Notes under the pieces: generated by a model | The model's database searches: none | What the model was told of the DNA's origin: nothing | The model's input: only the letters and a program-made list of their open reading frames with translations | Shown: piece after piece, positions 1-11,095 of the stretch | Layout of the letters: every line of letters begins with the position of its first letter | Position numbering within the stretch: the first letter of the stretch is position 1 | Position numbers and translations under genes: made by a program | Source of the DNA: Kitagawia praeruptora | Taxonomy: Eukaryota; Streptophyta; Magnoliopsida; Apiales; Apiaceae | Direction: 5' to 3' | Assembly (NCBI GenBank): GCA_037693485.1 | Contig: CM075345.1 | Span: forward strand, 118,814,001 to 118,878,000 | Length of the DNA: 64,000 nt

Positions 1-330
1 CTAGGATTCTCCTCATTTTTTGTCCACTTCTGGTGGTAAGGCTTCTTTTTAAAGGTTGAGAAATTTTGGTGATTCTTACCTCGACCATGCCCAAAATCAC
101 GTCTATAAGTATATCCACGTCCAAATCCACGCTTATGTCCTCGTCCACGTCCAAACTGCTTATTTTGACCATAATCATTACTAGTCACAACATTCGCTTC
201 AAGGAATGGTGTTGAGCTAGTTGGACGTGTTTAATGATTTTTCATCAAAAGCTCATTATTTTGTTCAGCAAGGAGTAGGCATGAAATAAGTTCAGAGTAT
301 TTTTTAAAGACTCTTTAAGTTGTGATGTTA
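1..330 (-). pseudogene. gag: Copia gag fragment (decayed)
   Basis: Read on the minus strand, bases about 240 to 1 encode a glycine/arginine-rich tract with repeated GRGRG and RGFGRG runs, preceded by a segment resembling the NELLMKNH stretch before the zinc knuckle of many plant Copia Gag proteins. Such Gag proteins package element RNA in cytoplasmic particles. The piece runs off the left end of the window, has stops upstream of the arginine-rich tract, and is joined at about 403 to the LTR of Copia A. It is therefore probably the target into which A inserted. The family assignment rests on composition and short motifs only. Confidence 0.55.
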
Positions 331-403
331 AGAATAGAATTTGCAAATACTTCTTGTATATCCTGATCTTATAAAGGATTTAGCACTTTGTATAGGATAT
401 ATG

Positions 404-1583
404 TGTTAGACAGTAATCTGTAGAGTTAAGTCAGGAACAGAGCATCAAGGACTACATTTCAGGAACTGAGAGCAGATCCTAATACGACAAGTCAAATACT
501 GATCAAATACTGATGGATGGTCAGATCCTGATGCAATGTGAAATCCTGATATCAGTCATGATATTGATGATGTCATTATGGATTCTACGGAAACTGGCCA
601 GTGCTATAAAACAGGATCGTTTGTTTGGAGAACAAGCAAGAAGATATTATGAAGGAAAGAATTTTCTATTGATGGAAACTATTAACTGGGCGGCAGAACA
701 TTGTCATGTATAGATTATATCTTTCTGTTATTAGTTGATGGGTAGCATTATAAATACGGGTAAAATATCAAGTAAGCCACTGGTTAGGTTAAAATATATC
801 AATATAGTCCTTAATTGCCATTTTGACTCAATGTAGTCACTGATTTCTTATTTTTGTATCAATCAAACTGATTTCTTATTTTCATAGCACAAACTTATAA
901 TCAAACTGATTTTTCAACATGATTTTGGTATCAAAACCATAGCTTCCATCCACTTAAATCACTCTGCTCGACGAGCTCGACCTATATACATAATCATAAA
1001 TAGATTTCGAGAACTTTCATTTTTGGGTGATTTATTGTTCTTGAAATGAAAGTTCTCGAAATCTATTTACGATTATTATATATATAGGTAGAGCTCGTCG
1101 AGCAGAGTGATTTAAGTGGATGGAAGCTATGGTTTTGATACCAAAATCATGTTGAAAAATCAGTTTGATTATAGGTTTGTGATATGAAAATAAGAAATTA
1201 GTTTGATTGATACAAAAATAAGAAATCAGTGACTACATTGAGTCAAAATGTTAATTAAGGACTATATTGATATATTTTAACCCAACCAGTGGCTTACTTG
1301 ATATTTAACCCTTATAAATACTCTCTCTATATCATTGTAAAAAGTGTTACAGCTCGTAAGGTTTGTAATCGTAAGAATACGAGAGTACAAACAGAGAGAG
1401 ATTTGTATTGTCAGCAGCTGCTAAAGGTATTTGTACACCTTTGGTAGAGTTTGTATTTGATCTTATTAATACAAACAGTTTGGTTTATTCGTTTGTTCTT
1501 GTTTATTTATTCAAGCAAAAATCAGACACGATTATATAACTTGTATTCAACCCCCCCCCTTCTACAAGTTATTCGAGTTAACA
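404..1583 (+). repeat. 5' LTR of Copia A
   Basis: The LTR begins TGTTAGACAG and ends GAGTTAACA, giving inverted TGTTA/TAACA ends. Without the MITE at 758-1311 and its duplicated target it is about 616 bp. The TATA element TTATAAATAC (now at 748-757 and 1312-1321) and a pyrimidine-rich stretch with a run of nine C near 1552 mark the promoter and R-U5 part. The U3 part is rich in words of the type TCAGGAAC and ATCCTGAT. The second LTR is not in the window, so the age of the element cannot be read from LTR divergence. Confidence 0.8.
758..1311. mobile_element. Foldback MITE, probably Mutator-like
   Basis: The 554-bp sequence is almost one perfect inverted repeat: each arm is about 250 bp and the arms meet near 1034. 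The ends read GGGTAAAATATCAAGTAAGC and, on the other strand, GGGTTAAATATCAAGTAAGC. It is flanked by an exact 10-bp duplication, TTATAAATAC, at 748-757 and 1312-1321. It has no coding capacity. Duplications of 9-11 bp with long terminal inverted repeats are typical of Mutator-like elements and their non-autonomous derivatives, so that superfamily is the best fit. A transcript would fold into a long hairpin. Confidence 0.85.
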
Positions 1584-1585
1584 AT

Positions 1586-1597
1586 TGGTATTAGAGC
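1586..1597 (+). other. Primer-binding site of Copia A
   Basis: TGGTATTAGAGC lies two bases after the LTR end. It matches the usual initiator-Met tRNA primer site TGGTATCAGAGC with one C-to-T change, as expected for an aged Copia element. Confidence 0.8.
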
Positions 1598-1632
1598 TGG
1601 TTGATTTCGAATAATCATAAAGATCTGCAATC

Positions 1633-1812
1633 ATGTCTGGTTACAAGGATGGTAATACTAAGATTCTTATGCTCAAGAGGAACGAATATACTTTATGGGA
1701 AGTAAAGATGTTGCATCACCTGGAAGCAACAGATCCTGATTATCTTGAAAGGATTAGGGATGGACCTTTTGTTCCAACAAGGGTTGTTGGACAAGCAACT
1801 GTCGATGGTGAG
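1633..1812 (+). pseudogene. gag: Copia A gag, N-terminal part
   Basis: The reading starts at ATG 1633, about 36 bp after the primer site. It encodes the start of a Copia Gag: a short leader, then a segment with YTLWEVKMLHHLEATD that corresponds to EYAIWKVKITMFLEATD in Gag of element D. The frame is cut after about 60 codons by the LTR of element F. Gag would coat the RNA genome in virus-like particles. The next part of the same gene is found 20 kb away at 22066. Confidence 0.8.
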
Positions 1813-2121
1813 TGTTGATGAGTGGATTTCGTAATCAACTTATGTGAGGTTTACAGGTAGTTGTATAGGCTAGCGATCAACTGTTCTATGAAAAAGGTTT
1901 GGGTTGTGTTTGTGGGGGTTGAGCTGAGCTCGAGGGTATCTCCAATAATCTCAGGTGCCTTTAGAGAAAATTAGAGAACTTAATGCGTCGTACCCTGAGG
2001 TGCCTACGTACCCTTGTATTTATAGGGATCAAGCTCACGTAGTTCTAGTATGATTCTGTCTCTTACTGGAATAGCTGCATTCGGTCATCTAATTCGTGTT
2101 GGACTCAGGTTCCTTTAGAGC
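1813..2121 (-). repeat. 3' LTR of F, outer piece
   Basis: This piece matches 21194-21502 and is followed by the AGAGC target duplicated by insertion of G. The LTR continues at 9485. Together the two pieces total 867 bp, the same length as the intact LTR at 21194-22060. Confidence 0.9.
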
Positions 2122-2964
2122 TGTTGATGAGTGGATTTCGTAACAACTTTTGAGAGGTTTATGGTGAGTTGTAAAGGCTAACGATCAACTAATCTATGGA
2201 GAATGGAGGTTTTTTGTAGGGGTTGAACCGAGCTCGAGAGCGTTTACAAGAATCTCGCGAGTTCCCTTGAGGCTTGTGTCGTGTGTTCTCAAGAATCTCG
2301 TAGGTGTATTGCGAGGCTTGTCAGACATGTTAGCCAGAATCTCATAGGTGTCTCGCAAGGCTTGTAACCGTGTTCTCAAGGTGCCTACGTACCCTTGCTT
2401 ATATAGGGATCAAGTTCACGTAGTTCTTTTTAGACTAGAAGTCTGGTTAGGCGGCAATATTCTAGGTTCCTAATTCGTGGGGACCTCCTTTTCTCCAGAT
2501 TTCAGCCACGAATAGGCAACCTAAGTCGAATAAAACTCGAGTTCTAGTCCGACTAGGAGTATATTTACTAGTTCGATTCTTATTGGAAGTACTCAAGGAT
2601 CATATGTGCCCAAGAAATACATTCCAACAAGGAGTTGATGTTCATGACTTGCTCCTAAAGAATAGGAGGCTTAATCATACTAGAATTCTGCTGGAATAAA
2701 TCTATTTTCGCACAGGAAGCTGTCTCTCAGGAACCTGTCTGCAGGAACCTGTTTCTCGGGAAGCTGTCTGCAGGAAGCTGTCTCTCGGGAAGCTGTCTAC
2801 AGGAAGCTGTCTTTCGGGAACCTGAACCTGTCTAGATCCATTTCACGTGCTATTTAGCCCCATTTAACTTAAGGGACCTCAATCATAACCCATATTAATC
2901 ATACGGATTGGATCCTTAAGCCCAATGGGCCTAAATCTAACCCATGGAGATTTTGGGCACAACA
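2122..2964 (-). repeat. 3' LTR of G
   Basis: The 843-bp copy is nearly identical to 8637-9479. The part at 2707-2830 is built from short repeats of the type GGAAGCTGTCT and GGAACCTGTCT. The polypurine tract lies next to it at 2965-2980 (plus strand CCCCCC, minus strand GGGGGG). Confidence 0.92.
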
Positions 2965-5900
2965 AGTACCCCCCGGTTCCTCGAAGTCATAGGATGCGAG
3001 AGGAACCTAAATAGCTTGATATTTTAAGATCCAATCCCTTCAGTGCTCCCATGTTTCTTCTGAGTGAACCATGCGGGTCTTTGTCTTCTTGTTTGAATCG
3101 TGACAAGGGCACAAAGTGAATCCAATTAGGCGCTGAGTGAATCCTTTGACAAGGGCACAAAGCGAATCTAATTGGGCACTAAGTGAACCTTAAGAATGTC
3201 AAGGGAACCACGTGAATCCAAATAAGGGCATAAAGTGAACCTAATTGGGCGTTATGTGAACCTATGCTGAGGGCACAAAACGAATCCAATAGGGCACTAG
3301 ATGAATCCTTAAAAGGGACAAGGTGAATATTAAGATTGTTAAGGGAACCACGTGAATCCAAATAAGGGCATAAAGTGAACCTAATTGGGCGTTATGTGAA
3401 CCTATGCTGAGGGCACAAAACGAATCCAATAGGTCACTAGATGAATTCTTAGAAGGGCACGAGGTTAACCTTGAAAATCATAACTTGCTCGAGACGTTGC
3501 TTCATTTTCTAAGCTGCTTTTTGCTTGACTATCTACTGTCTGTCTATTAGAGGTAATTCAAGATCAGCTACGTCCTAGGAGTACTCTCCCACAATGAGTC
3601 TGCTTCTCTCTAGCTGGCTTCTAGATCTTTCTGCTATCTATGCTCAGGAACCTGGTGCTCAGGAACCACTCTACAGGAAACTGTACCTGCACAAATAGCA
3701 AATTTGTTAGTCTGGGGAGCCTTTCTGTGGTTCCCATGTACTTCTTTCTATCCTCATTGTTGCTGCTAGGCTGACTCGGGCTCTTCTGCGGGGAGGAACC
3801 TGGTCCATTCATAATCTGCTCAGCTACTGGTTTATCAAGAACGTCTTGATACTCATAATCTGTTGACTATCTTCTCAGCTAGTGCTCATTTCTCTGCGTT
3901 TCGTCTTCATATATGATACTGGAAACAATCTGTCTCGTGGCTCATACAATACTTGTTGATCGGAACCTATGACTTAATTGGTATAAATCTAGCCCATGGT
4001 GATTTTGGGCACAATACCAAGAAAACTAGAAAAAATAGGTTAGTAATACGAGCTAAAGAGCTCACATATAAGTGATGCATGTATGCAAGTATGAACGATT
4101 ATCTACATTATATATGTTGCTACCTTCTCAAGTGGCATATCAATTATCTACTTGACTGATTCAACTAACACGTTCGAGATCATAAACTAAGCATATATGA
4201 TACGTAAACTGCAAACCTATAGGGCATGACAACATCCTAAGTACAAGTTCACATAAATTTCATTTCTAAAGATCATGGAATATGCGCATTTAGAAGCAAT
4301 ATGTATCTAAGCATGACAGAATATAAGCTCGCATTGACATAAAATATGCATGATAGTTAAGAATATAAAGGCATGAAAGTAGAACTTATCTGTGCTTCAT
4401 TGTGCCGGTTTGGATTGAGGTTCCGTTACTGAACCTGGAAGATGGAAGCTCTTTTCTGTGCAAACGTAGGGGAATTGAGCTACCCCCCGAGCCGTCATGA
4501 TGCGTGAACCTCCAATAGCTTGTTGAAGCGGTTGACTGAAAGCTGCTTGTTTCGGCTGAATATCACTAAACTTGGAAGCTGTAGCTATAAACTGTTTCGA
4601 TCATATACAAGCTTTATAAGTGGGAGTATTCATCTATATATCACTTTGATGAGGGCACAAGGCGAATCCAATTGAGCTCTAGGTGAATCCTGGGAAGGGC
4701 ACTTAGAGAATTCTTTTGGGCGTCAAATGAATCCTTTTGGCTTTAGGGAGCACGAAGTGAATCCATCCGGGCTCTAGGTGAATCATGGCAAGAGCACGAA
4801 GAGAATCCGGATGGGCACTAAGTGAATTCCTTTGTGGCATCAAGTGAATCCTTATAGGCTCTAAGTGAATCCTGCAGAGGGCACAAAGAGAATCTATAGG
4901 GCACATGATGAATCATTTCAAACTCTAGGGGCACCAAGTGAATCCGTATGGGCACAAGGTGAATCCCTTCAAATGCTAGGGGCACCAAGTGAATCCGCAT
5001 GGGCACAAGGTGAATCCCTTTAAAGGCTTTTCAGGTACAATCAAACTCTAGGTTAGGTTACCCATGATTAGGTTCCCAAAACCGTTAACTAGGTGCCCAC
5101 ATGCTTATGGGACTTTTGAATTGTGCCTACGATTCATAGGGCTTTTCGATGTGAATCTCTCGTGCTTGCAAGTCTTTTCTAGATATCGAGTGCCTGTAGC
5201 TGACAGGGCTTTCAAAGTGAATCTTTCTGGGCTCTATGCAAATCCTTATAAGGGCATAAGGTGAATCCAACTGGTTGTTTACGTGAACCTTTGCTTAGGA
5301 CAAAAACCGTAACCAATTGGGCACCAAATGAATCCCTAAAAGGGTACGAAGAGAATCCATTAAGATACCAAACAAATGTGCGTAGATGCATGAAGCACCA
5401 AGTGAATCCTTTTGGGCTCTAAGTGAACCTATATGGGCACATAGAGAATCCATAAGGGCACTGGATGAATACATGGATATGCTTAGGGAGCCTAGTGAGT
5501 CCTTCTGGGCTCTAAGTGAATCCTTGAATGGAGCACAAAGAGAATCCAGAAAGGGCACTAGATTAATCCTCTAAAGGCATGGAGCTCTTGCTACGAGTAC
5601 ACTTTCCTCTATTCAGGTATCGGCTAGTTGGGAACTTCAAGTAGGAAGCTGCTAATCAGAGACTGTCAACAATTGGCTTCTAACAAATGTCAATGACTTG
5701 GAAGCTATTACATACAAGCTTCAAGTATATATGAATGAACCTGCAAGATGTCAGTTACAGGAAAATAACAAGGAATCTACTAGACACATATAAATGCAAC
5801 TAGACCTGGAAGCTGTTACCTACGAGCTTCAGGTGAGTAACACAAAACCTGTTAACTAAAGGTAAATACATGGAACCTGTAAGCTACAGGTAAATATCAA

Positions 5901-7139
5901 GGAACCTGCGAGGTGCAGGTAAATATCAAGGAACCTACGAGATGCAGGTAAATATAAGGAACCTGTAATATGTTAGGTACATGTGCATTCTAACATCTAG
6001 AAACATAATCATAACTTTATCGCATATACGACCACAATATCATAGATGTTTAAGCATGCTTTAGGTATAGTAAGAGTTTGCTGAGCGTACCTGGGAGGTT
6101 TTCTACGAGTATCTTAGCATAAAAGGAGAGGCATCACCTGGATCTTTCTGTAGACTGATCAGATGTGAAGTGGAAGCATCCGTTAAGATTTGGAAATTCA
6201 TTGATGTGTTCATGATGCAAGCATGCTGCTCTTCAAGATACTAGACCAAATCAATCCGCAAGGTTCTTGAACCAAATTGTGAGCTTCCTGGACCTGGTCG
6301 TGAGGTTCCTAGACCAAATCGTGAGCTTCCTGGAACTGATCGTGAGGTTCCTAGACCAAATCGTGAGCTTCCTGGAACTGATCGTGAGGTTCCTAGACCA
6401 AATCGTGAGCTTCCTGGAACTGATCGTGAGGTTCCTGGACCTGAATTCTCAAAAGTTTGAAATCCTCAATTTTCGAAATCCTCAATTTTCAAACTACCAC
6501 GTCCTATAGTAATTATACTACCCCCCAGTTCTTCAGGGAAGCTTGTCTTTGATGAAGAACTAACTCCAAGAAGCTTCACAATTCTTCAATAATTCCTAAT
6601 AAGTCATTGAATATTCATCCATGAAGTTGAGTACTGTGTGTTTTCTTCAATATGCTCATATCATATTCTTGTAGATACTCTTCATCAAAATCTTCAACTA
6701 TGTCGAATTTTCCTTAACACTCGAATAGATACTATAATTACATCATTCCTGCTTGTAGCTTTAACATGTCTTCTCCTTTCTTCTTTATCTTCTTACGAAA
6801 CATGCTGAGAATGAACCTCTATACAAATATCTCAATACAGTACCTCTAAGCTTACGCGAGCTAACTCATTGTAAGAAACAAGAGATACTTAAAGAGATTA
6901 CTTGTGAGGTATTTCTCGTATGTCACTGAATTGAATGAGGTATGTTCCTTGTTTTACAAGCTAAATGTATGACATAATACAAGGAAAAGAACTACTCATA
7001 ATTTCGTTGAAAACTACTAGAAAGAAATAGGTTTACTTGCTAGGAAGGTATACATGCACTACCCCTAGTTCTAAGAAGGAAATACATATATAAATAAAGG
7101 TCTCTCAACTAGACTTTAAGGAAGCTCTCAAACTTTCAA
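2965..7139 (-). repeat. Non-coding 3' region of G with short tandem repeats
   Basis: No gene is supported here. The stretch holds several repeat fields. At 3100-3480 and 4640-5580 a degenerate unit of roughly 20-30 bp, of the type GGGCACAAGGTGAATCC, is reiterated many times. Within it a 140-bp period gives two close copies (3201-3320 and 3341-3460). At about 5850-5970 there are four units of 29 bp around AGGTAAATATCAAGGAACCT. At about 6258-6440 a 42-bp unit alternates GAGGTTCCTAGACCAAATC with GAGCTTCCTGGAACTGATC. Long variable segments with tandem repeats between coding region and 3' LTR are known for Tat/Ogre-type elements. Confidence 0.75.
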
Positions 7140-8636
7140 CTACTGGTCACCTCGAGCTATCCATTCCGCGAGCTTCCCGGCTTTAATCAATTCCTCAATT
7201 TGGTCTTTCAGTGCTCTGCATTCAGAAGTATCATGGCAATTATCCTCATGGAAGTCACAATATTTCTTCAGATCTTTCCTTGCTCCTACAGGTAAAGGTG
7301 TAGGCTTCACAAATATTCCTTCTTTCCCATAAACCATGAAGATGTGGTCTACTGGAGCGACCAAAGAGGTATAATTGTCGCACTTTGTCTTCAATTTTGC
7401 TTTACTTTTTTTGGAGGAAGCTCGATCCCCAATAACATATGCTTGCGGGCTTGGAGACCTTTCTCGCTTGATTCCTTTATGACTAGCTTCGTCTCCAAGA
7501 TCTTCTGTTTCTCTCAACTTCAACAAGGATTCTTCCACACATTTATATAGTTCAGCTTGTTTGTAGAACTCAGCTAGTGTACCGGGTTCACGTACTTGTA
7601 ACTCCTTCTAGAAGTCTGAACCAGCTCTAACTCCAGCAATCAGGAAGCTCATAATGACCTCGTTAGGAGCTTTCTTAACTAAGGGAACCTCTGCATTGAA
7701 ACGTTTGAGGTACTCTGTCAAGGTCTCATCTACTCTCTGCTTGATGTTGGCCAAGGTGATGGTTGGGGGTGTAAAAGCGACGGAAGCTCTAAACTGAGTA
7801 ACGAAGAGTTTCCCCATATTCTCCCAGGAATTTATAGAATCTGATGGTAACCTCTTAAACCACTGATGAGCTCCACCATAAAGGGTTGCAGCCAATAATC
7901 TACACCTTGTTGGCTCCTTAACTTGATAAGCATCCATCTCGGTATTGAAACGACCCAGATACTCCACAGGATCCGTAGTGCCATCAAATTTGAACTCGTT
8001 TGACATACGATAGGATTTAGGTAACGGGGATTTTCTAACCTTCTTAGTGAATGGAGATGAGGTCATCGCACCTGTTATTGACTGCTTTTCTTCCTTGAGT
8101 TTCACTAGAATCTTCTTGATGTCTTCAGCATTCAAATCACTAGCTCCACCGTCCTTTGCTTCCTTATCTTTATCATCGGCTTCCTGTGAATCTGCTATAC
8201 ACGAATCGTTCGTGGTCTCGACTGAACTTGAGTCATCTTTAATTATCTCGATGGAAGGTTCCTTAACAGGAGGTTGTTTATCCTTCGTTTCACCATCTTC
8301 TTCACCTTCAATATCTTTCTTTGGGTCTTCGATCTCCTCCTCAGCCTTTTCTTCACGTTCTTCTTCATCGACGCCTAACTGCTTGGGATTAATCTTAGCT
8401 TTTTTACCCTTCTTACCAGTTGCTAACTTCGACTTCTTCTTCTTCTTCGGTGTTATTTGTTCGAGGGTTGTAAGCCTTTCTTCAATCGACTTTAGATGCT
8501 CTAGGACGTCAGCAGGAGTAATCTTCTTCGTTTTCGGGGTTTGATCTTTCTCTACAGATTGTGTTGCTTCGCTATCAGAACTGCCTGCCATCTTTCCACT
8601 CTTAAGATGATAACTCTCCCCTCCTTCTAGCGCCAA
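7140..8636 (-). pseudogene. gag: Gag of element G, one in-frame stop
   Basis: The frame opens right after the LTR and runs about 499 codons, with a single TAG at 7608-7610 after residue 342; the same frame continues to 7140. Residues about 1-190 are low-complexity, lysine- and acid-rich (nuclear-signal-like KKKKKSK). Residues about 210-380 are a retrotransposon gag domain with FDGTTDPVEYLGRFNTEMDA and HQWFKRLPSDSI. The last part has a CDFHEDNCHDTSEC zinc-knuckle-like motif. The homologous segment of F has tryptophan where the TAG lies, so a TGG-to-TAG transition is likely. The frame closes where F continues into protease, so this is a genuine gag-only coding unit. Gag would assemble the particle that packages element RNA. 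Confidence 0.85.
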
Positions 8637-9479
8637 TGTTGATGAGTGGATTTCGTAACAACTTTTGAGAGGTTTATGGTGAGTTGTAAAGGCTAACGAT
8701 CAACTAATCTATGGAGAATGGAGGTTTTTTGTAGGGGTTGAACCGAGCTCGAGAGCGTTTACAAGAATCTCGCGAGTTCCCTTGAGGCTTGTGTCGTGTG
8801 TTCTCAAGAATCTCGTAGGTGTATTGCGAGGCTTGTCAGACATGTTAGCCAGAATCTCATAGGTGTCTCGCAAGGCTTGTAACCGTGTTCTCAAGGTGCC
8901 TACGTACCCTTGCTTATATAGGGATCAAGTTCACGTAGTTCTTTTTAGACTAGAAGTCTGGTTAGGCGGCAATATTCTAGGTTCCTAATTCGTGGGGACC
9001 TCCTTTTCTCCAGATTTCAGCCACGAATAGGCAACCTAAGTCGAATAGAACTCGAGTTCTAGTCCGACTAGGAGTATATTTACTAGTTCGATTCTTATTG
9101 GAAGTACTCAAGGATCATATGTGCCCAAGAAATACATTCCAACAAGGAGTTGATGTTCATGACTTGCTCCTAAAGAATAGGAGGCTTAATCATACTAGAA
9201 TTCTGCTGGAATAAATCTATTTTCGCACAGGAAGCTGTCTCTCAGGAACCTGTCTACAGGAACCTGTTTCTCGGGAAGCTGTCTGCAGGAAGCTGTCTCT
9301 CGGGAAGCTGTCTACAGGAAGCTGTCTTTCGGGAACCTGAACCTGTCTAGATCCATTTCACGTGCTATTTAGCCCCATTTAACTTAAGGGACCTCAATCA
9401 TAACCCATATTAATCATACGGATTGGATCCTTAAGCCCAATGGGCCTAAATCTAACCCATGGAGATTTTGGGCACAACA
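8637..9479 (-). repeat. 5' LTR of G
   Basis: The 843-bp LTR pairs with 2122-2964. On the minus strand the TATA box is TATATAAG (8913-8920). Primer-site sequence TTGGCGCTAGAAGGAGGGG abuts its end at about 8618-8636. Confidence 0.92.
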
Positions 9480-9484
9480 AGAGC

Positions 9485-10042
9485 CTTTCACGAACTAGTT
9501 TGGCTAAGTGGAGTAGAACTCGAGTTCGTACCCCACTTATGATTCTCTCATTGGTTAGAGTTATTCTAGGATCATCTGCGCCCTAGAATTATACTCAGAT
9601 ACCAATTCGTTTATCTGTTCTAGATGACTTCTAGAACTTTCTGTTGGCAACTCGTAGGAACCTGGTACTCAGGAACCTATATCTCAGGAGCCTGTTTCTC
9701 AGGGACCTCCTTATTTCGGGACATATCACTTAGGGACCTCCCTTTTGGTGTTAGTACCTGCACAAATAACAAACTAGTTAGACTGGATAACTCTTTACAT
9801 GCTTTTATCATCTCTATGGCTGTTGTTATGCTAATTCGAACTCCTCGACTGGGAGGAACCTGGTCTTCGAGTGCTCAACTCAGCTTCCTGACCATTGGGA
9901 ACCTCCTAATATTTATACTTCCTTATTCATTTCTTCCATTTGATCTTCATAACTCGTACTGGATCATTCTTCTAACTTGTATGGATCGGACCCTATTGAT
10001 TAATGGGCCTAAATCTAGTCCATGGAGATTTTGGGCACAACA
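9485..10042 (-). repeat. 3' LTR of F, inner piece
   Basis: This continues the LTR broken at 2121 and matches 21503-22060 almost base for base. It ends GGGCACAACA and is followed by the polypurine tract of F (10043-10058, CCCCCC on the plus strand). Confidence 0.9.
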
Positions 10043-10520
10043 AGTACCCCCCGGTTCCTTGAAATCATGTAATGTGAGAGGAACCTATTCTAATTCTACA
10101 ATCAAAGGTTTAATGTTAACCCATCCTGGTAACTATATCTTGCTTCAGCATTGTATATCCAAGCCTATATGAGCTAACTCGGTATAGGAAACAGGACATA
10201 AAATATTTTCAGCTTGATATAATCTCGAGTAAGCTTCCTTTGTATTAAGGAACCTGTTATCTCGCTATTTTCTTCTTGCTCCAGCTCTCGAAATCTACTT
10301 TATGCTTGCATTCAACTTCTCAAGGAATCTAACTTGTCACTCAACTTCATGCCTCTTTAAATTTAATAAGTTAAAAGAGGATAATGGTTGGTTGTAGAAG
10401 ATAATTCAAAATTTGAATTAAACTTATCACTTACCAAAGCTGTAGTTAATGTGTGAGTTCCCAAGGTTCACACGCTTCTCACGCGTGTACCTCTTCATTT
10501 TACCGCTCCAGTAATATGCT
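10043..10520. other. F internal region, no gene seen
   Basis: Apart from the polypurine tract at its left end I see no coding signal. The stretch lies directly upstream of the antisense gene's promoter and may contain its distal control region. It includes an AT-rich part near 10360-10440. Confidence 0.5.
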
Positions 10521-10522
10521 GC

Positions 10523-10553
10523 CACGTGTACAGAGCTGTCTTGATTATATAAA
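10523..10553 (+). promoter_or_regulatory. Putative promoter of the antisense gene in F (G-box and TATA)
   Basis: A G-box core CACGTG (10523-10528) stands about 18 bp upstream of a good TATA box, TATATAAA (10546-10553). Transcription would start near 10580. A leader exon would then run to a splice donor AAG|GTATAA at 10685. The position and spacing are those of a normal plant Pol II promoter. It drives the strand opposite to F's own genes. Confidence 0.6.
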
Positions 10554-10684
10554 CACATGAATGACTTCATCTTCATTTTTACCTTTACCAAATATTTTCT
10601 AAAACCTTTGGAGAGAAAAATAGGAGGAGTCCGACGGTCATCTGCTTAATCCAAATTTTCTGTCGCCGCTTTCTTCAATCCAAG

Positions 10685-11095
10685 GTATAATTCTGAATCT
10701 TTTCTTTCTGTTTTCCCATAATCTTGATTGCATTTTTAACTATCTGATTACTTCGATCTTGCATGCTGTCTTTTATCTGATAAGTGTTTGTATATGGTTC
10801 TCATATTTCACACACACAACCATCCATAATACCTTCTCTACTGGTAGTTCAGTCATCGATTTATGGTTCCATCACTATGATTTTACTGAAAGCTTTTGAC
10901 TGTTTGTTTGTCTTCTATCTTAATTTGTTTCGTATTCATGTCATATTTCATACTTATCTCTGTGAATGTACACCCTCCATATAACTCTTAAAAAGAAACT
11001 TACTTGACATAATCAAAGTAGCTCAATCGTCTTTAGACCACAGGTCTCCCTTTAAGAATTCCAAAGTCTGACCTTTCTTCGTCTGTTTCTTGCAG
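10685..11095 (+). other. Putative 5'UTR intron of the antisense gene
   Basis: Donor CAAG|GTATAA at 10684/10685 and acceptor TTTCTTGCAG|ATG at 11095/11096, preceded by a pyrimidine-rich tract, enclose 411 bp of T-rich sequence, as in plant leader introns. The acceptor sits immediately before the start codon. This is a prediction; no transcript is available. Confidence 0.55.

Larger units (their letters stand above)
2122..9479 (-). mobile_element. Gag-only Tat-like element G inside the F LTR
   Basis: The 7,358-bp element has LTRs of 843 bp (2122-2964 and 8637-9479) and an exact TSD AGAGC (2117-2121 and 9480-9484). It starts and ends like F (TGTTGATGAGTGGATTTCGT ... TTTTGGGCACAACA) and has the same primer-site sequence, so the two belong to related families. 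It carries gag but no protease, reverse transcriptase, RNase H or integrase. The 4.2 kb between gag and the 3' LTR is non-coding and full of degenerate short repeats. It must have moved with enzymes of a helper such as F. Confidence 0.92.

Noticed and set aside
4703..5574. Several short frames with repeated IHLVP/DSLRA peptides
   Set aside because: They are translations of the degenerate GTGAATCC-type repeats in non-coding DNA of G; each is short and lacks a start context.
8047..8544. 165-codon plus-strand frame opposite the G gag (and similar at 20593-21099 opposite the F gag)
   Set aside because: Serine/phenylalanine-rich shadow of the lysine/glutamate-rich gag region on the other strand.
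9624..10172. 182-codon plus-strand frame in the F LTR, repeated at 21642-22064
   Set aside because: It lies within LTR sequence in antisense to the element, has no recognisable domain, and the two copies end differently only because of flanking DNA.
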